DNA from: Stereum hirsutum FP-91666 SS1
Taxonomy: Eukaryota > Basidiomycota > Agaricomycetes > Russulales > Stereaceae
Reading direction: 5' to 3'
NCBI RefSeq assembly: GCF_000264905.1
Contig: NW_006763141.1
Span: 1,066,943 to 1,130,942 of the forward strand
Length of the DNA stretch: 64,000 bases
Of this stretch, positions 13,302 through 25,278 are shown piece after piece. The position numbers were made by a program, and so were the translations under genes. A model generated the notes under the pieces. That model was given only the letters and a program-made list of their open reading frames with translations, had not been told where the DNA came from and searched no databases. Position 1 is the stretch's first letter. Every line of letters begins with the position of its first letter.

Positions 13302-14016
13302 GTGCCACTCCGAACTGCTGTATAGCTCAACTCGGCTCTCGCCGCTGGCCGACCGGCAAAGTCGTTCGTGAATATTCAGAGAACGGCGAACAGTCGATAA
13401 ATTTGCCCAGTTTTCCTTCTCTTTGTGATGATTTATACCTCATCGATGGTCTACCAGTTTTCCAGACGAGTCACCCCACTTTCATCCTCGAACTGGAACG
13501 ATTTCGCTCGTTTGACGCGGAATGGGTGAAGGACAAACGAACGGCTCTAGCCTTGGAAGTAGGAACGACTCTGGATAGATGGATGGGCGATTGCGTGGTT
13601 GATAGAGGACATGAGGCAGGGAAAACTGAGAGTATAAGAACTGGCTAGGTATTGGGGGCTCAAAGGAATCTCGGCATTCGTTGGTTTTCTACCTTCATCT
13701 ACATAATCTCGTTTTCCCATGTCGCTCTGTAGGCTCACTCACGCTTCTGAATCTCGTCGCTGTTGCGCCAGAAAGCATATTGGTGAGTCGTCTCCGCCTT
13801 TTCCGGTCTTGGTCCTATAGCTCTGTGGAGTGGCGTACATCGGCGACAGGCCTCGGGCCACAGTGGCGAAGTGGATGGACTGCGATTGCTCTATCTACGA
13901 GTCGTTGCGAATATTCGAGTTGACCACAATATTTATAGATTATACACAGAAATACGACACGTCTACAGAAGAGCTAGCGACTGGAACAATAGGAATCGCC
14001 ATTACAGGAATCTATT

Positions 14017-14143
14017 CAAGCTCACATCAAGCGATGATACAGAGAAACAGAGAAAACGCGCGCGAATCTGAGTGAGTGCATCGCTAATACAAAAATCAAT
14101 CCAAGCTCACATCGAGCGGTGATACAGAGAAACAGAGAAAACA
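14017..14143. repeat. Direct duplication, about 42 bp units, 85 bp period
   Basis: Units 14017-14058 and 14102-14143 both read from CAAGCTCACATC through GATACAGAGAAACAGAG to GAAAAC with two or three differences. Lies beyond the stop codon of the minus-strand zinc-finger gene. Confidence 0.8.
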
Positions 14144-14272
14144 CGCCCAAGGACGAAAAATCGAGCATAGACAGAAAAAGAAATTCAACAGTGTGGGAGA
14201 ATCCACTCGCATCCTCATCGCCAGGCAAGTCCTTCATCCCGTCTCCTGCCCCTTTGCCACCGACGGACAAGT

Positions 14273-15844
14273 TCAACACTTCTTCGGCCTCTTCTTCGGC
14301 GGTTCACCGATTCGGTGTTGCTTCCACAAATGGGTTTTCATCGTATCCTTCCTCATCCCGTGGTAGCGTTGCGTACAGTTCTCCACCGGGCAGAACACTA
14401 GAATATCCTTGAAATCCTCTGGGATCCCATGTCGCTGCCTCCAGCCAGGGAGAGAGCGCTCCGCCTCGTGTTCTGGTTTGGTGCAGATATGGCGATAGTA
14501 GTCTCTCTTGCGATTAAAGGACTCCTTCCACTGGCAACCCTCTATCCTGCAGAGATGAGGCTTGTAACTCGGGTCCACCCTCTCCCCCTCCTCCTCCCCC
14601 TCCTCTCGAGTCTCCTCCTCGTCAGGCGTCGCTGTTCCGGTGTTGACACCTGAGTAATAGAGGAAAGTTTCGTCACTTGTTGGGGCATCCTGACTTGTGG
14701 ATGCTTCCGATGTTATTCTTGTGTCTCGCTGGACCTGGGATGCGGTCGAGCGCGTCGAGTCTTCCAAGCCCATTGGCTTCTGAGGGTCGTCCTTCCTGGC
14801 CCTCTTCTCTCTCCCCTGCGTAGACGGCGCGGTACTCTTCCTCTTCGGTGCGGGGGCTGGTGACCATGGGGCGGGCACGTCGTCGGGGTCGTACTCAAGC
14901 TGCTGAGTAGTGCTTGACTGACCCGAGTGGGAGTCATCGAGGAATGTCGAAAAACCAACCCCAAACAGAGTCTCGTACACGTCCTTGCCATACTCATCAT
15001 GCCACCAAGAGTGCGGGCGGGGCATATTATCGAGAGAGGAATGAGAGGTACCGGTGAAAAAAGATATTACGTCAGAGGCGGAGTATCCTGACGGTGTCGT
15101 CGACGAAGTGCCAGCTGGGCTGTCCCCGACGTCCGGGAGCGAGTCACCTACCCGCTGGGAGCTCCGCTCCAGTATGGCCAGAAGGTCGTTGTCGGTCATG
15201 GAGTTGGGAGCCGGAGGGGTGTCGAGGTAGTGAAGTGGACGATGGGCGACGGGTTCGAAGTTCTGAGAGGACGCACGAGATGGTAAAGGCATCATCGGCC
15301 TAGGATGACCCAGTGAGCGAGCATCTGCCGCCTGAGATGGGCGAGATGACCCCGGATTGCCTATCGTACGAACGCTGGTCCTCCTTCCGCTAGACATGCT
15401 GATAGACGGTGTCGCGGGCTGACGTAAGTCCCAGTCGTCGATCGCGGAGTCTGTGTCGTGAGGGTGCATAGGCTGGATACGGGAGGGTGGGGGGTTGGAG
15501 AATGGTTGGAATATCTGCGGGTATTCGTACTGAGCCTGAGGAAACGCACGACGTGTCAGCGAAGATGAAATGACTATGAAAGAGCTTGAGATGCTCACCT
15601 GTCCTTCGAATGGGCGTTGGGTGCTGAACTGCGGCGTCGATTCCGGCAGTCGAAGGTGATACTGTGTCATATGCTGGGCAGCATGTTGCGGCGCCCGAGA
15701 AGAGAGGCCAAGCTGAGCAGTATGTGCTACGTTCCCGAGAGCGTTCATCTGTGTCTCCAAGCCCCAGATCTGCGGGCCCCGAGCAGGTTGCCCCATCGCA
15801 GATTGACCAGTCTGACCTGGCTGTTGGTACGATGCGTGGTTCAT
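14273..15844 (-). CDS. C2H2-type zinc-finger protein with disordered N-terminus
   Basis: Two exons on the minus strand (15844-15599 and 15535-14273); the 63-nt intron is a multiple of three without stops, so retention would add 21 aa. About 502 aa. Residues 1-400 are Pro/Ser/Gln-rich and probably disordered, with basic clusters KRK and KRARK as nuclear signals. The C-terminus holds two finger-like modules. The first begins CRIEGC and ends RHICTKPEH. The second is CPVENC followed by HLWKQH (C-x4-C-x14-H-x4-H). Between them lies ERSLPGWRQRHGI. Likely a DNA-binding regulator of unknown target. I chose the ATG at 15844 because a TATATAA lies 125 bp upstream; the frame is open further up to 16042. 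A partial relative occurs at the right edge of the window. Confidence 0.8.
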   Translation of the reverse strand: MNHASYQQPGQTGQSAMGQPARGPQIWGLETQMNALGNVAHTAQLGLSSRAPQHAAQHMTQYHLRLPESTPQFSTQRPFEGQVSISSSFIVISSSLTRRAFPQAQYEYPQIFQPFSNPPPSRIQPMHPHDTDSAIDDWDLRQPATPSISMSSGRRTSVRTIGNPGSSRPSQAADARSLGHPRPMMPLPSRASSQNFEPVAHRPLHYLDTPPAPNSMTDNDLLAILERSSQRVGDSLPDVGDSPAGTSSTTPSGYSASDVISFFTGTSHSSLDNMPRPHSWWHDEYGKDVYETLFGVGFSTFLDDSHSGQSSTTQQLEYDPDDVPAPWSPAPAPKRKSTAPSTQGREKRARKDDPQKPMGLEDSTRSTASQVQRDTRITSEASTSQDAPTSDETFLYYSGVNTGTATPDEEETREEGEEEGERVDPSYKPHLCRIEGCQWKESFNRKRDYYRHICTKPEHEAERSLPGWRQRHGIPEDFKDILVFCPVENCTQRYHGMRKDTMKTHLWKQHRIGEPPKKRPKKC

Positions 15845-15968
15845 GGTTGTTAGTTGTCTAAGGGTGGTGCGGAAAACAAGAGTCGAGGGAGAGCAGTAAG
15901 CGCTTGAGAGCAGACGATCAGGCAGTTGAGGAGTGGTTATGCTCTTCCTCTCGACGTTCGAAGCCTGC

Positions 15969-15975
15969 TTATATA
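15969..15975 (-). promoter_or_regulatory. TATA box of the zinc-finger gene
   Basis: TATATAA on the minus strand, 125 bp upstream of the chosen ATG at 15844. Confidence 0.5.
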
Positions 15976-16998
15976 TTGCTGGACTTAACTTTGAACTGCC
16001 CTTTGTCCTCGGCAGATTCCACATCTTCGCAGGCAAAGTCAACAGGCTTCCTTCCGCCGGAAGCTTTGTTTTTTTTGTTGACCTTTAACTTTTCTGGGTT
16101 TCTAAAGCGACAGGTCGTTCTGGATCCGCTCCGAGACAAAGCGACCTTTGACTTCATTACGACGTGTCGCTGATGAGGTTCAGACAAAGGGAAGACGCGT
16201 GTACAGTGTCAGTGCTGTGGGGCGGGAAGCCGGGAGTCGTTCCATTTTTCGGCGCTATTACGTTCTGAGACACGCTCGACGTTCCTTTGTTCGCGGCGAG
16301 TGCCGTGAAAAGCTGACCAGATTACTTTCCCCTCCCCCATGGTCGACTACGAACATATCCAAGGGGAGGCCTTCACCCAACTGCGCGTGACATAAATGTA
16401 CGAATTGTTCCTCCCGTTCTCGGAAGGATGCTGAACGGCGGTTGTGAGAGGTCTGTGTCGTGCTTGAGCGCAGTGGCAAGGTGAGCCACTCATCGTACGC
16501 GTCATCCCCGATCACACAACTTCAATATTCTTCCAGATGCCCTTTCATTAATTACCATCCATTCGATTAAAAAGATTTGGTAGCACCTAGCGCTTTCCAT
16601 GCCGTCTATGGGAGATCTCGAATGCACGGTATGTGCCTCGAGGTCGATTGAATCTTTGTTTGCACAACGATCATGATATCATGAGCGTCGACTTGCTGCA
16701 GCCCGTGTTCATTTCCTTCCAAGAGTTACCGTGCCAACCTGTTTCTCCTATCCACTCGATGCCGCGTTAGTGCCGAATCGCGTGGGCTCTTGTTCGGTCT
16801 GTCCTCTTGTTCTGTCCTCCCTTTCATAGATATTCACTGCAGCGCGCCCAGAGAAAGAGATGGCCATGTATAAGTAATCTGTCTCTCATACAATTCGTTA
16901 TTTTTGATCATGAATCGTCTATGAGACAAAGAGTTGTTAGGTGGCTCCAACTGCAGCTCGTGCTCGTACGCGATGGTTCGTCACGCTCTCCAGAACCC
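15976..16998. other. Upstream flank of the zinc-finger gene and 3' flank of the MFS gene
   Basis: No ORF with recognisable domains on either strand. Confidence 0.5.
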
Positions 16999-19805
16999 TC
17001 ATGTCTCGATTTCTCGGTCACCGCGCCACACGCCACTCAGTCCGGTTCTCAACCGTCCCGCCAAAGGTCTATCGCCGGTATACGCAAACGTCAGCCCAAT
17101 GGACACAATCACCAGTCCGAAAGCGACGAAGTTGAACGCTAGCCAGCCTCGATTGTTGGGGACGTGTTGGTACATCTATGTGGCCCGGTCGGCATTGTGA
17201 TGTTGTCCCGTTCGCAGTAAGAAGTATGAGGAAGCGTTGATGTGCGTGAAGAAAATAAACATGGTATAGGCTGGTAAGTCAGGTAGTAAAAGTCGTAGGT
17301 TGTGTGGTTGATCAATATAAACGTACCTGTCCTCCAAGCACCGGTCCAACTGAAGGGTGATCAGCTTCCACGTACTGATGCTGGGCGATACGGTCGAGTA
17401 GGATTGCTTACTGGACGCTCCGATACCATAGACGAAGTTGAATGCGCCGTACACATGGGCGTCTGCGTGGATTGAGAGCAAGAAAGGTCTTGATATCAGG
17501 CAGAGCACGGGAGAGCACGCTCACGGTAGTCAAACAGGTACTCACATCCAATGCCATCTATCGTCCGGCTGACTGTAGCTAGCTCACTCGACACAGGGGA
17601 AAGCACGGCAGACATGAGCATACCTATATCGTCCGTTACAAATAAAATCAGTTTGTGGTTCCCGTGATTGGACAGTGTATGGCGAGTGAGTTTGTGGAAG
17701 GTTGTCGACTTACTCTCAAGCGCAAAACAAACGATGAATAAAGCCAACGATATGTCGATTGTGATGAGGCCCCACCAAGGTAACGCGAGGATCAAACCTA
17801 TGGCAGTGGCCCACTCATTCCCTTTCCTATCGGCTAACCAACCTACCATCGGCGATGCTAATAGTGGAGAGTGAATACTGCAGGGAGCTAGATGGCAAGG
17901 ACGAAGATATATGGAAGGGAGGTACATACAGATAAGAGTAGGGATAACCGAGGCCAGCGTGACGAGGCCAACTTTCGTAGAGTCGAGGTTCCAGATGGCT
18001 TGGAGATGAAGAGTGATGATAGAGTTCTGCCCGCCGTACATGACTCTTGAAGACCGATACCAAGTCCGCGCACGACCGTCGATCAGTTCAACGGGGCAAC
18101 TGGGTGCTAATTATGAGACTAGTCGGACGCACCCATATACCATGATGAAGAAAAACACCGTTGTCGCCCTCGGGGTGTTCATCAAGATAGTTATGACCTT
18201 CAAGATTGACAGGTTCTTGCTCTGTGACACTGATGAGCTCTCGTTGATCCCAGGGGGCGTTGTAGCTTGTAACTCCGCCCTTTCTTCGTTCCTCTCCTTT
18301 TCATCAATAGCCTGATCACCTGTTACCTCACCTACGACTCTCCCTTCGACCGTCGATTCTTCGAGCTCGTGTGCAGAACTCATGGCGCCACGAGTCTCAC
18401 CAATACCCGTTGATTCAGAACCCTTCTCATCCGATTCTTTTTCAGCGTCTACCGTGCCGTCTGACGCAGGATCGACTCCCCATCTGATTGCATCCCTCCT
18501 CTCAATGACGAGTAACCTAGATATCAGGTCTATGAAAGTGACGATGATACCGAAGTAGAACGGAGCATGGTAGCCCCACCGACCATAGAGGGCTCCACCG
18601 AGGGGTAAACCTACGAGGAGTCTATTGTAACGAAGAATAATACAGGCGAGAGAATAGCCATTGGTCATGCTTGAGCACGAATGAGATATGGGCAGGTGCT
18701 TACCCTATAGACAGGCCGGACATCGCGAGGCCGAGTTGTCCTATCCAAAGTGGGGTATTAGTGGCATCGAGCGCGTAGAAGCAGTGAGGATAACACTCAC
18801 GTCCCACATCTTTCTGCGGCACGGTGTCGCACCTATTCACAAAATCACACTTCATCAGTCAAACCAATAACCGACTTTGTTCAACAACTTAAAAACAGGA
18901 AAGGGGCTGATCTTGAAAAGACTACGTACAGCAAGGCCAATCCAACAGTCCAAATCATTGCCGATCCGATCCCTTGTATCAGCCTCGCAAGCACCATTAC
19001 CCAATACGTTGGAGCCAACATCAGCATGATCTGTGCGCCTATGAGCGTAAAGCAGCCGACGACGAGAGGAGATTGGCGGAGAGTGTGGTGTTCAGAGATG
19101 TGTGCAATGATCGGGGTCACTGTTTTATATCCAGGTGAGTTAGAGAGCGTGGAGAACGTAAAGGATGGTGGGAGAATCAAGAAGTTTGTAGTGGCGGTTT
19201 GTAGCGTAAAGTGGCGCTGTGAGAAGGCAACGCACTGATGGCCAAACCTGCGGACTATGAACAGAAAAATTTTCAGCAGACGATAAATGACAATTTAAGG
19301 GTGGTATTCAGGCATGGAACAACCTACGTAGGCGAAAAGCAACCACCCAACTAGGCCCGACACGCCCGTATACCCCAAGCCCTCAAGGTAGAAAGGTAAA
19401 TCGGTTATGACAATCGAGTAGACGATCGAGTCTGTTGTGATACCTATTGGGTGAAGAGACCAATGTACGATAATATGTGTGTTTTGAATTCCAGTCGCCA
19501 TCCAGATTAACGTGTGCTTTGCTTGAAGTGCGGTAAATTATAAGTGTGCGTACCGAGGCCAACGACTGCCAGTAGAGGTAAGTCACAAGAAGTTAATTGA
19601 TATTATCTTTTGTATCGATATATGGCCGATTTATGGACGTACCGAACGTAACGAAAGCGACAGAAGAGCGCCATTTGAGCCCCCATGGACGAGCCTGCCA
19701 GTGAGCCTCTTGCCCTGTCTCTACGTCAGAAGTGGTGCTACTGCCATACACCTGTCCCAACTGAGGAGACAACTTAGATAAGAAACGTTTCAGAGATGCC
19801 TTCAT
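16999..19805 (-). CDS. MFS transporter, DHA1 / vesicular-amine-transporter-like
   Basis: Fourteen exons on the minus strand: 19805-19643, 19565-19554, 19443-19328, 19254-19236, 19119-18930, 18832-18801, 18740-18704, 18621-18133, 18045-17930, 17857-17714, 17623-17546, 17462-17412, 17349-17327, 17175-16999; 548 aa. Every junction is GT-AG and the sum is in frame. Visible landmarks are TM1 VGLGITTDSIVYSIVITDL, the segment LARLIQGIGSAMIWTVGLAL, the motif GLLVGLPLGGALYGRWG, the TM6-TM7 cytoplasmic loop of about 120 Glu/Ser-rich residues, VGWLADRKG after TM8, and GPVLGGQ near TM11. The family exports small organic solutes by proton antiport at plasma or vacuolar membranes; the substrate is not predictable. 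Exons of 12, 19 and 23 nt are required. The weakest junction is 18133/18045. Confidence 0.9.
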
Positions 19806-20754
19806 CTAAGTCGAACCCAGAAAAGAGTCCAGTTCAACGAGGAACTACAGATGAGTTCGCTGACCGTTCAGTTCGTGTCAAGAGCCCAGGCGGATCCGAT
19901 GAGTGGGGAGTCAAGAGTCAAGAAGCCTCTACATAAATATCTTGGAGTGATGGCGCAGTCTGAGTAAAAGTACACAAGCGCATTATGCAGCCATGTGTCC
20001 GAGAGATAGCCTAGACTTCTATCGACATCGACATACCGATGGATGGTAAATAGACGCTTCTATAGTGGAGGTACAATGGACATTAGATAGAAATATCGAC
20101 GAGTCGCACGCCGTGGCCATTGTAGACGCGAAATCCCACGAGCTCAAGTGGTCCTGGCGGCCTTCTACTTAACTCCAAGACGTGCTATTGGTCCAGTATT
20201 CTCTGCGTCCGTCTAAGACTGCTATGGTTGGAGTCGTCTTAAACTGGCCAAGAATGTCCAAGAATATTTGTGTTTACATGCTCGCCATACGAGCACAATA
20301 AACTTCGTCCAGCGCCGATTACACGGAAATATCTTGACGAGGGGAAGGTGTGGCGAGGACCGAGTGGCGCCCCGGAGGGTGCCGAATGCTGCTTAGTCAA
20401 CTGGTTCCACGTTCTGCGCGTTCATCCCCAACACCGTCGCGTCCGTCGCGTCGACGTCGTCGCGCTCGCTCTCAGCTTGTTTGTATGCCACCCGACGCGA
20501 CATCCCCTCAAGCGGCAGGCGAGAACAACTCTGGTCCCCCGTCGGATGTTTCGTGACAATTATTACGGTATATAACGGCACTAAGATGCAGGTTAGTACG
20601 CGAGAGTGCGCGTCGTTCGCTACCGTGACCGTCCGATGATAGGCTTCTTATTCCCATTGTTCCCCTGCGGCCCTGCCGAGGGTATATAAAGCCTTTCTGC
20701 CCTTAATCGCTTGAGCTGTTGCGTTGATTTTCGTTCCTCCCATAACTTGCAACT
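19806..20754. other. Divergent promoter region, MFS gene (-) and CCCH gene (+)
   Basis: About 950 bp between divergent starts. ATTGG near 20189 is a possible CCAAT box. Two TATA-like runs occur on the plus strand, near 20570 and at 20683. No supported gene. Confidence 0.55.
20683..20689 (+). promoter_or_regulatory. TATA box of the CCCH gene
   Basis: TATATAA 66 bp upstream of the end-proximal ATG at 20755. Confidence 0.6.
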
Positions 20755-22211
20755 ATGCTTCCCTGTTTTCGGTTTCAAAGGACAGGGAAGTGCTCTTTCG
20801 GGGACCGATGTCAATACAGTCACGCCGTGCCTCCGCCGCCGCCAACACCGCGACCTGCTATGACACAAACTCAGACGGGCCAAGTCAAGAAACGGACCAA
20901 GGTGCGCACACTTTCATTCTATAGCGCGACTACATCGTCATTAACGATGGAAGGTAGTTGAGCGACTCTGTCATGGCGCTGATTAAGGCTGCGGTACGTC
21001 CGTTTTCCTCTGGTACGATCATCGGTATCACCCTTGACAATTAAATGCAGAAGGAGGAGGGCGAACCGGCTCAGGTACGTTCAATCCTATATTTGGACGC
21101 GACTTCGTCGTCTCTAACGATAAACAAAAGACGAGCGAAGTCAAGGAACCAATCAAGGTCACGGTATGCCTAGTTCCCCACTCTATCGCGACTGGTATAT
21201 CGTCGTTGATGATATAAAGCAGACGAACGAAGTCAAGGCACCAATGAACGTTACGGTACGCCCACCTCCACCCTTCGACGCGAATAGTCGTTGAGAGTAA
21301 ATTCCAGGTTACCAAAGTCCAAGCCAAGGAACCGAAGACAACACCCCCGCTTCCACCTTCTACTAACGCCTCTGGATCACAACGAGTGATGAGAAAACCG
21401 CTCCCGGCACTAAAGTATAAACTCAGTCCGCCTCCAACCCCGCGCCCGAAACGAAAGCGTATACCCAGTCCGCCTCCGACCCCGCCCCCGGAACCGAAGT
21501 ATACACCCAGTCCGCCTCCGACCCAAGGCTCGGTGTACTTCGAAAACTTCTTTGCCGACTATGAATTCGATTACGACCCCTCACAACCTATCATGGGCGA
21601 ATTCTATCGCATGAGCAAATCGTACAAGTGGGAGAAGGACAGTAAAGAGGTGACGGAGGCTCGCGACCGAGTTCGAAACGCTATAGCTGAGACGTTCAAC
21701 GATACATATGGGAAGGACGTGAACGACCTCAGTGCGTGGCATAACCTCTGTCGAGCCGTACGCATCGACCCTCTTCCTGAGGATATTCAGTCGTGTCGCG
21801 AGGTAAGTCGATGGTTGCATATTCAGCGAATTTTTATTACTGCAGCCAGGAGCTGAGTCAGTATCGGCCGACCAAGACCTTTGGTTACGTTGTCATGCTA
21901 AGTTAACTCCTTTAATCATGTAGCGTGTGGACGCAGTCTTCGTCAACATCTGTGACCTCGTCGATGCGCGAACTTCCGGACGAGAGGTCCCTCTCTTCGA
22001 CTCTGAGCTTCGTCTTGCTGTATACAGCAGAAAACACGGGAAAATCTACCCGAAGCAGAATGCGCGCGCTGGCGGTTTGCTTCGCTATCTCTTACGACGG
22101 ATTGACGATCCCAGGATGGGTCCAGAGGGCGAGTCGAGCTATATATTGGCTAATATAGGGAGGCCGACGAGGAGACATAGGATTAGACGAGGAGGGTACG
22201 GAGGGCAGTAG
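20755..22211 (+). CDS. CCCH zinc-finger protein with tandem exon-intron modules
   Basis: Seven exons: 20755-20901, 20958-20993, 21051-21074, 21131-21163, 21223-21255, 21308-21802, 21924-22211; 351 aa. Residues 2-24 form one CCCH finger with spacing C-x8-C-x5-C-x3-H (CFRFQRTGKC, then CSFGDRC, then YSH), a module that usually binds RNA. A Pro-rich linker follows, then 42 residues from four tiny exons (12, 8, 11 and 11 codons), then SPPPT repeats with a basic KRKR. A conserved C-terminal domain runs from YFENFFADYEFDY to GGLLRYLLRRI; it marks an expanded agaricomycete family of CCCH proteins of unknown function. All introns are phase 0 and 52-59 nt except the last. Strong model, function unknown beyond likely nucleic-acid binding. 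Confidence 0.9.
20902..21307 (+). repeat. Tandem exon+intron module array inside the CCCH gene
   Basis: Exons 21131-21163 and 21223-21255 are 28/33 identical, each followed by an intron of similar length. Introns at 20902, 21075, 21164 and 21256 share a CGCGACT-TCGTC core. Module period is 80-93 bp. Confidence 0.75.
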
Positions 22212-22793
22212 TCGCTGTTGTTGAAGACCACGATGTGCAGTATGAGGTTCTGTACGATAATTTCGTTGTCTAGGCTGATCCCCACACGGTCAGTGCGAGG
22301 CGGAATAAATTCTCACTTTCCTCCTGCTGTATCACAATGACAAGTCCCCCACTCAAACCCTTACATCCCTCCCATCCATAGATTCTGTCCGTACGAATTC
22401 CGATGCAGACCCGCGGCATTACGCCACGCGCCACTCTCCCACGAATTGAAAGGATACGACGGCGTCTGCTGACGTCATTCAAACCGAACACCGCAACCCG
22501 AAAGAGGAAAGGCTTCTCGAATGTTCTCCCTTCGTCTTGCCCTCTGACCGAACGTGCAAGAACATACGCACATTCGTCCAAACGACCGTCAACGATGATT
22601 AATTGCGCGCTATGTTCCTATAAATGCCCGGTCGTACCACCCGCCTCTTCTTGTTATCTGAATCTCTCAGTTGCACAGCTCGAGCTTTATCACTCGCGTC
22701 CACCTTGAGCTTGACTTGACTACACCTGGCTATCATCGCACTTGACTTCATCACCAGCTTACACCTACCGCTGCTCTACACTCAACTACCAAC
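22212..22793. other. Intergenic, promoter of the BAG-domain gene
   Basis: Contains TATAAAT at 22619-22625 and a CT-rich leader before the ATG at 22794. No gene seen. Confidence 0.5.
22619..22625 (+). promoter_or_regulatory. TATA box of the BAG-domain gene
   Basis: TATAAAT about 170 bp upstream of the ATG at 22794. Confidence 0.5.
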
Positions 22794-25278
22794 ATGTTCG
22801 GCTATAACCCCTATCAATCTTACCTCTCCCCCTACTCCGACCCTTTCTCTTCCTACTCATCCTACCCTTCCTCGGGCTACTCCCAACGCACTCGTCGCTC
22901 TCCCTCCTCCTCCGCCTATGATCAACGCGAAGCCTACCTCCGCGCTCTCGCAGAACAAGAGCAGCAACAACGCGAGCGTGAACGCCAGCGCGCGTATTCC
23001 CACCCTACGCGTGCAGCTCCGATGCCCTACTTCGCGCAGTATGATCCGGAGGAGGACGAGGATATCTATGGGTACGGACCTGGATCTCGGTTTGGGGGTC
23101 GTGGTGGATACGGCTTTGGCCGTGATGCGCGCCAGGAGGCGTTATTGAGGGAGAGAGAACGAGAGTTGGCGTTGGAGAGGGAGAGAGAGTTGGAACTGGA
23201 GAGGCGGAGGAGGGCTGCGGCTCAAGCAGTCCTCAGAGAGGAAGAGGAGAAGAGAGCGAGGTTGGCGGCGATGAGGCAGGCGGAGGAGGAGGAGAGGAGA
23301 GCGAGGATATTGCAGAGACAGAGGGAGGAGGAGGATGAGAGGATAAGGATGCTGGAGCAGATGGGAATCCTGCCGGGCAGGGGAAGGAGGACGGAACCGG
23401 TACGTTTTTCTTTCTTTACGCTTTGCAGTTGCTACTGGTATACTGAGTAATATTGTTTCTCCTTCTAAGGCTTGGAATAACCCCAACCGTACCAGCTCCC
23501 GCTCCATCCCTCGCACTCAAACCCAGAGTAATGCTCGCAATCCATCAACTTCTCGTCCTCGTGGCCCACCATCCCCCAGTCCACTTCGTCCTTCCCAATC
23601 CACCACGATACCAACTTCTCCCCAACCTCCGTCACCAAAGTCCTCCACCACTCCCGCCACACCCCCGCCTCAATCCCGCCCCGCCCCCACCGAAGAAGAA
23701 CACCACGCCGCCACGAAAATTCAAGCCTTGTACCGCCGTCACCGCGCCCTTCGAACCGTCCGCTCCATCCAATCTTCTTTCGAGACTTCTAAAGCTGCCT
23801 TTGTCAGGCCTGCGATGCTTGATTTCGTGCAGCCCTCGGCATCCGGCTCCGGACTGGCGGTTGCGGCAGATGCGCCTGTCGTCTCCGTACCCGCGTCCAT
23901 TTCGACCGATCAACCCAGAGCGCTGTCCGAGGAAGAAGAAGAGTCCAAACGCGTTACTGACGCCAAATTAGCCTACACCCACACCAACGCCCCCCTTCAC
24001 GCATACACCGAATCTCTCGTTCAGCTTCTCAATAAGTTGGACGCCGTGGAGAGCGGAGGGGATAGGAAGGTGAGAGAGAGTAGGAGGGAGGTTGTTAGGA
24101 TGATTGAGGGGGAGGCGGAGGAGGTGGAGGGGTGGTGGAGAGGAGTTTGGAGGAGTTATATTGAGGCGAAGGAGGATGTGGAGGTGAAGGAGGGCGAGGA
24201 GGTGGAGGCGGAGGAGAAGACAGAGGGTGAGGAGGTGAATGATGTAGACGAGGGGCAACAGGACGAGGAAAAAGAAGTGGAGATGAGCGTGGAGTGGAAG
24301 AGGGATGAGATGGCGAAGAACGAGCGGGAGATCCAGGAGCAGTCGGAGGTTGCAGGAGAAAGATTCGTGGACGGAAAATGCACAGAGGAGATGGACGTGG
24401 ATGTTGGTGACGCCCAGGGATCATCTACACCAGCCAACGTCGAGGCCGCTTCGACTCTCGAAGCGAATGAGCCCATGCCTGTCGATCCTCCAACCACGAC
24501 TGATACTCCTTCTAACACCCTCACTACCAACGACACCCCCGCAACCCCTATCCCTGTTGATGACGACACTACATCCACACCCGCTACGCCCATAGAAGTT
24601 GACACTACACTTACACCCACAGCCCTCGCCGATGGTGACGTTGACGTCGACATCGAGCATGCACCCGCCACGCCCGACCTCTCTCGCGCCGCCACCATCG
24701 ACTCTGCATCCACGCTCGACCCAGACGACCTCGACCTCGATGACGGGTCTACTACTCCCAACGAGGAGTACGCCACCCCTTCCGCCGACATCGACGACGA
24801 ATACGAATGGGTCGACGATATCACTCCTCCCGCGAATCCTGAGCATGCGGGTGCGGACCATGACCCCCTCGCCACTTCGCACCCGCCACATTCACCTTCG
24901 CAATCGCTCTCGAGAACTAGGAAGGCACATCCAGCTGAACGGAATGGTGTGGCAGTGAAGAAAGAGAAAGTTTATGGGCATGGACATGTTCATGGACTTG
25001 GTCTCGGTCTCGGACATAGGACGTTGAGGGCGGAGGTGAGAGGGAGGGAGTTGATGAATCTGAAGGCTCCGAGGCTGGGAGCTAGTTCTAGCAGTAGATC
25101 GAGGTCGGCGGGGAGGGTTGGGAGAGGGAGAAGGAGTCGGAGTGCGAGAAAGGTGAGACGGGCGAGTGAGGGTGGGGAGATGAACAAGGGGGCGAATAGT
25201 CATGTGGAAACGGAGGGGGTGGAGGTAGAGGGTGGCGAAAGAGACGTGGAGAAGAACGGGGAAGGTCTTGACGTATAG
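22794..25278 (+). CDS. IQ-motif and BAG-domain protein, probable Hsp70 co-chaperone
   Basis: Two exons, 22794-23399 and 23470-25278; 804 aa. The N-terminus is Tyr/Ser/Pro-rich (FGYNPYQSYLSPYSDPFSS). Residues about 55-195 form a long charged Glu/Arg helix, probably coiled coil. An IQ motif, ATKIQALYRRHRALR, lies near residues 283-300. A BAG-like helical bundle covers about 366-430 (VTDAKLAY to EEVEGWWRGVW). The rest is acidic and Thr/Pro/Asp-rich with a basic, Arg/Ser-rich end. BAG domains bind the Hsp70 ATPase domain and promote nucleotide release; IQ next to BAG is also seen in plant BAG5-8 and in other fungal BAG proteins, suggesting calmodulin control. IQ is clear; BAG is assigned by pattern and position. 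Confidence 0.82.

Larger units (their letters stand above)
12697..14272. other. Intergenic between convergent genes, with a direct repeat
   Basis: T-rich 3' flank of the secreted gene up to about 13.2 kb, then mixed sequence with no supported gene. Holds an inverted repeat at 13284-13301 directly after a TGCGCCACAA copy, and the duplicated segment at 14017-14143. Confidence 0.5.

Noticed and set aside
24156..24875. Minus-strand ORF of 239 codons over the BAG-domain gene
   Set aside because: Antisense shadow of the acidic, Thr-rich region.
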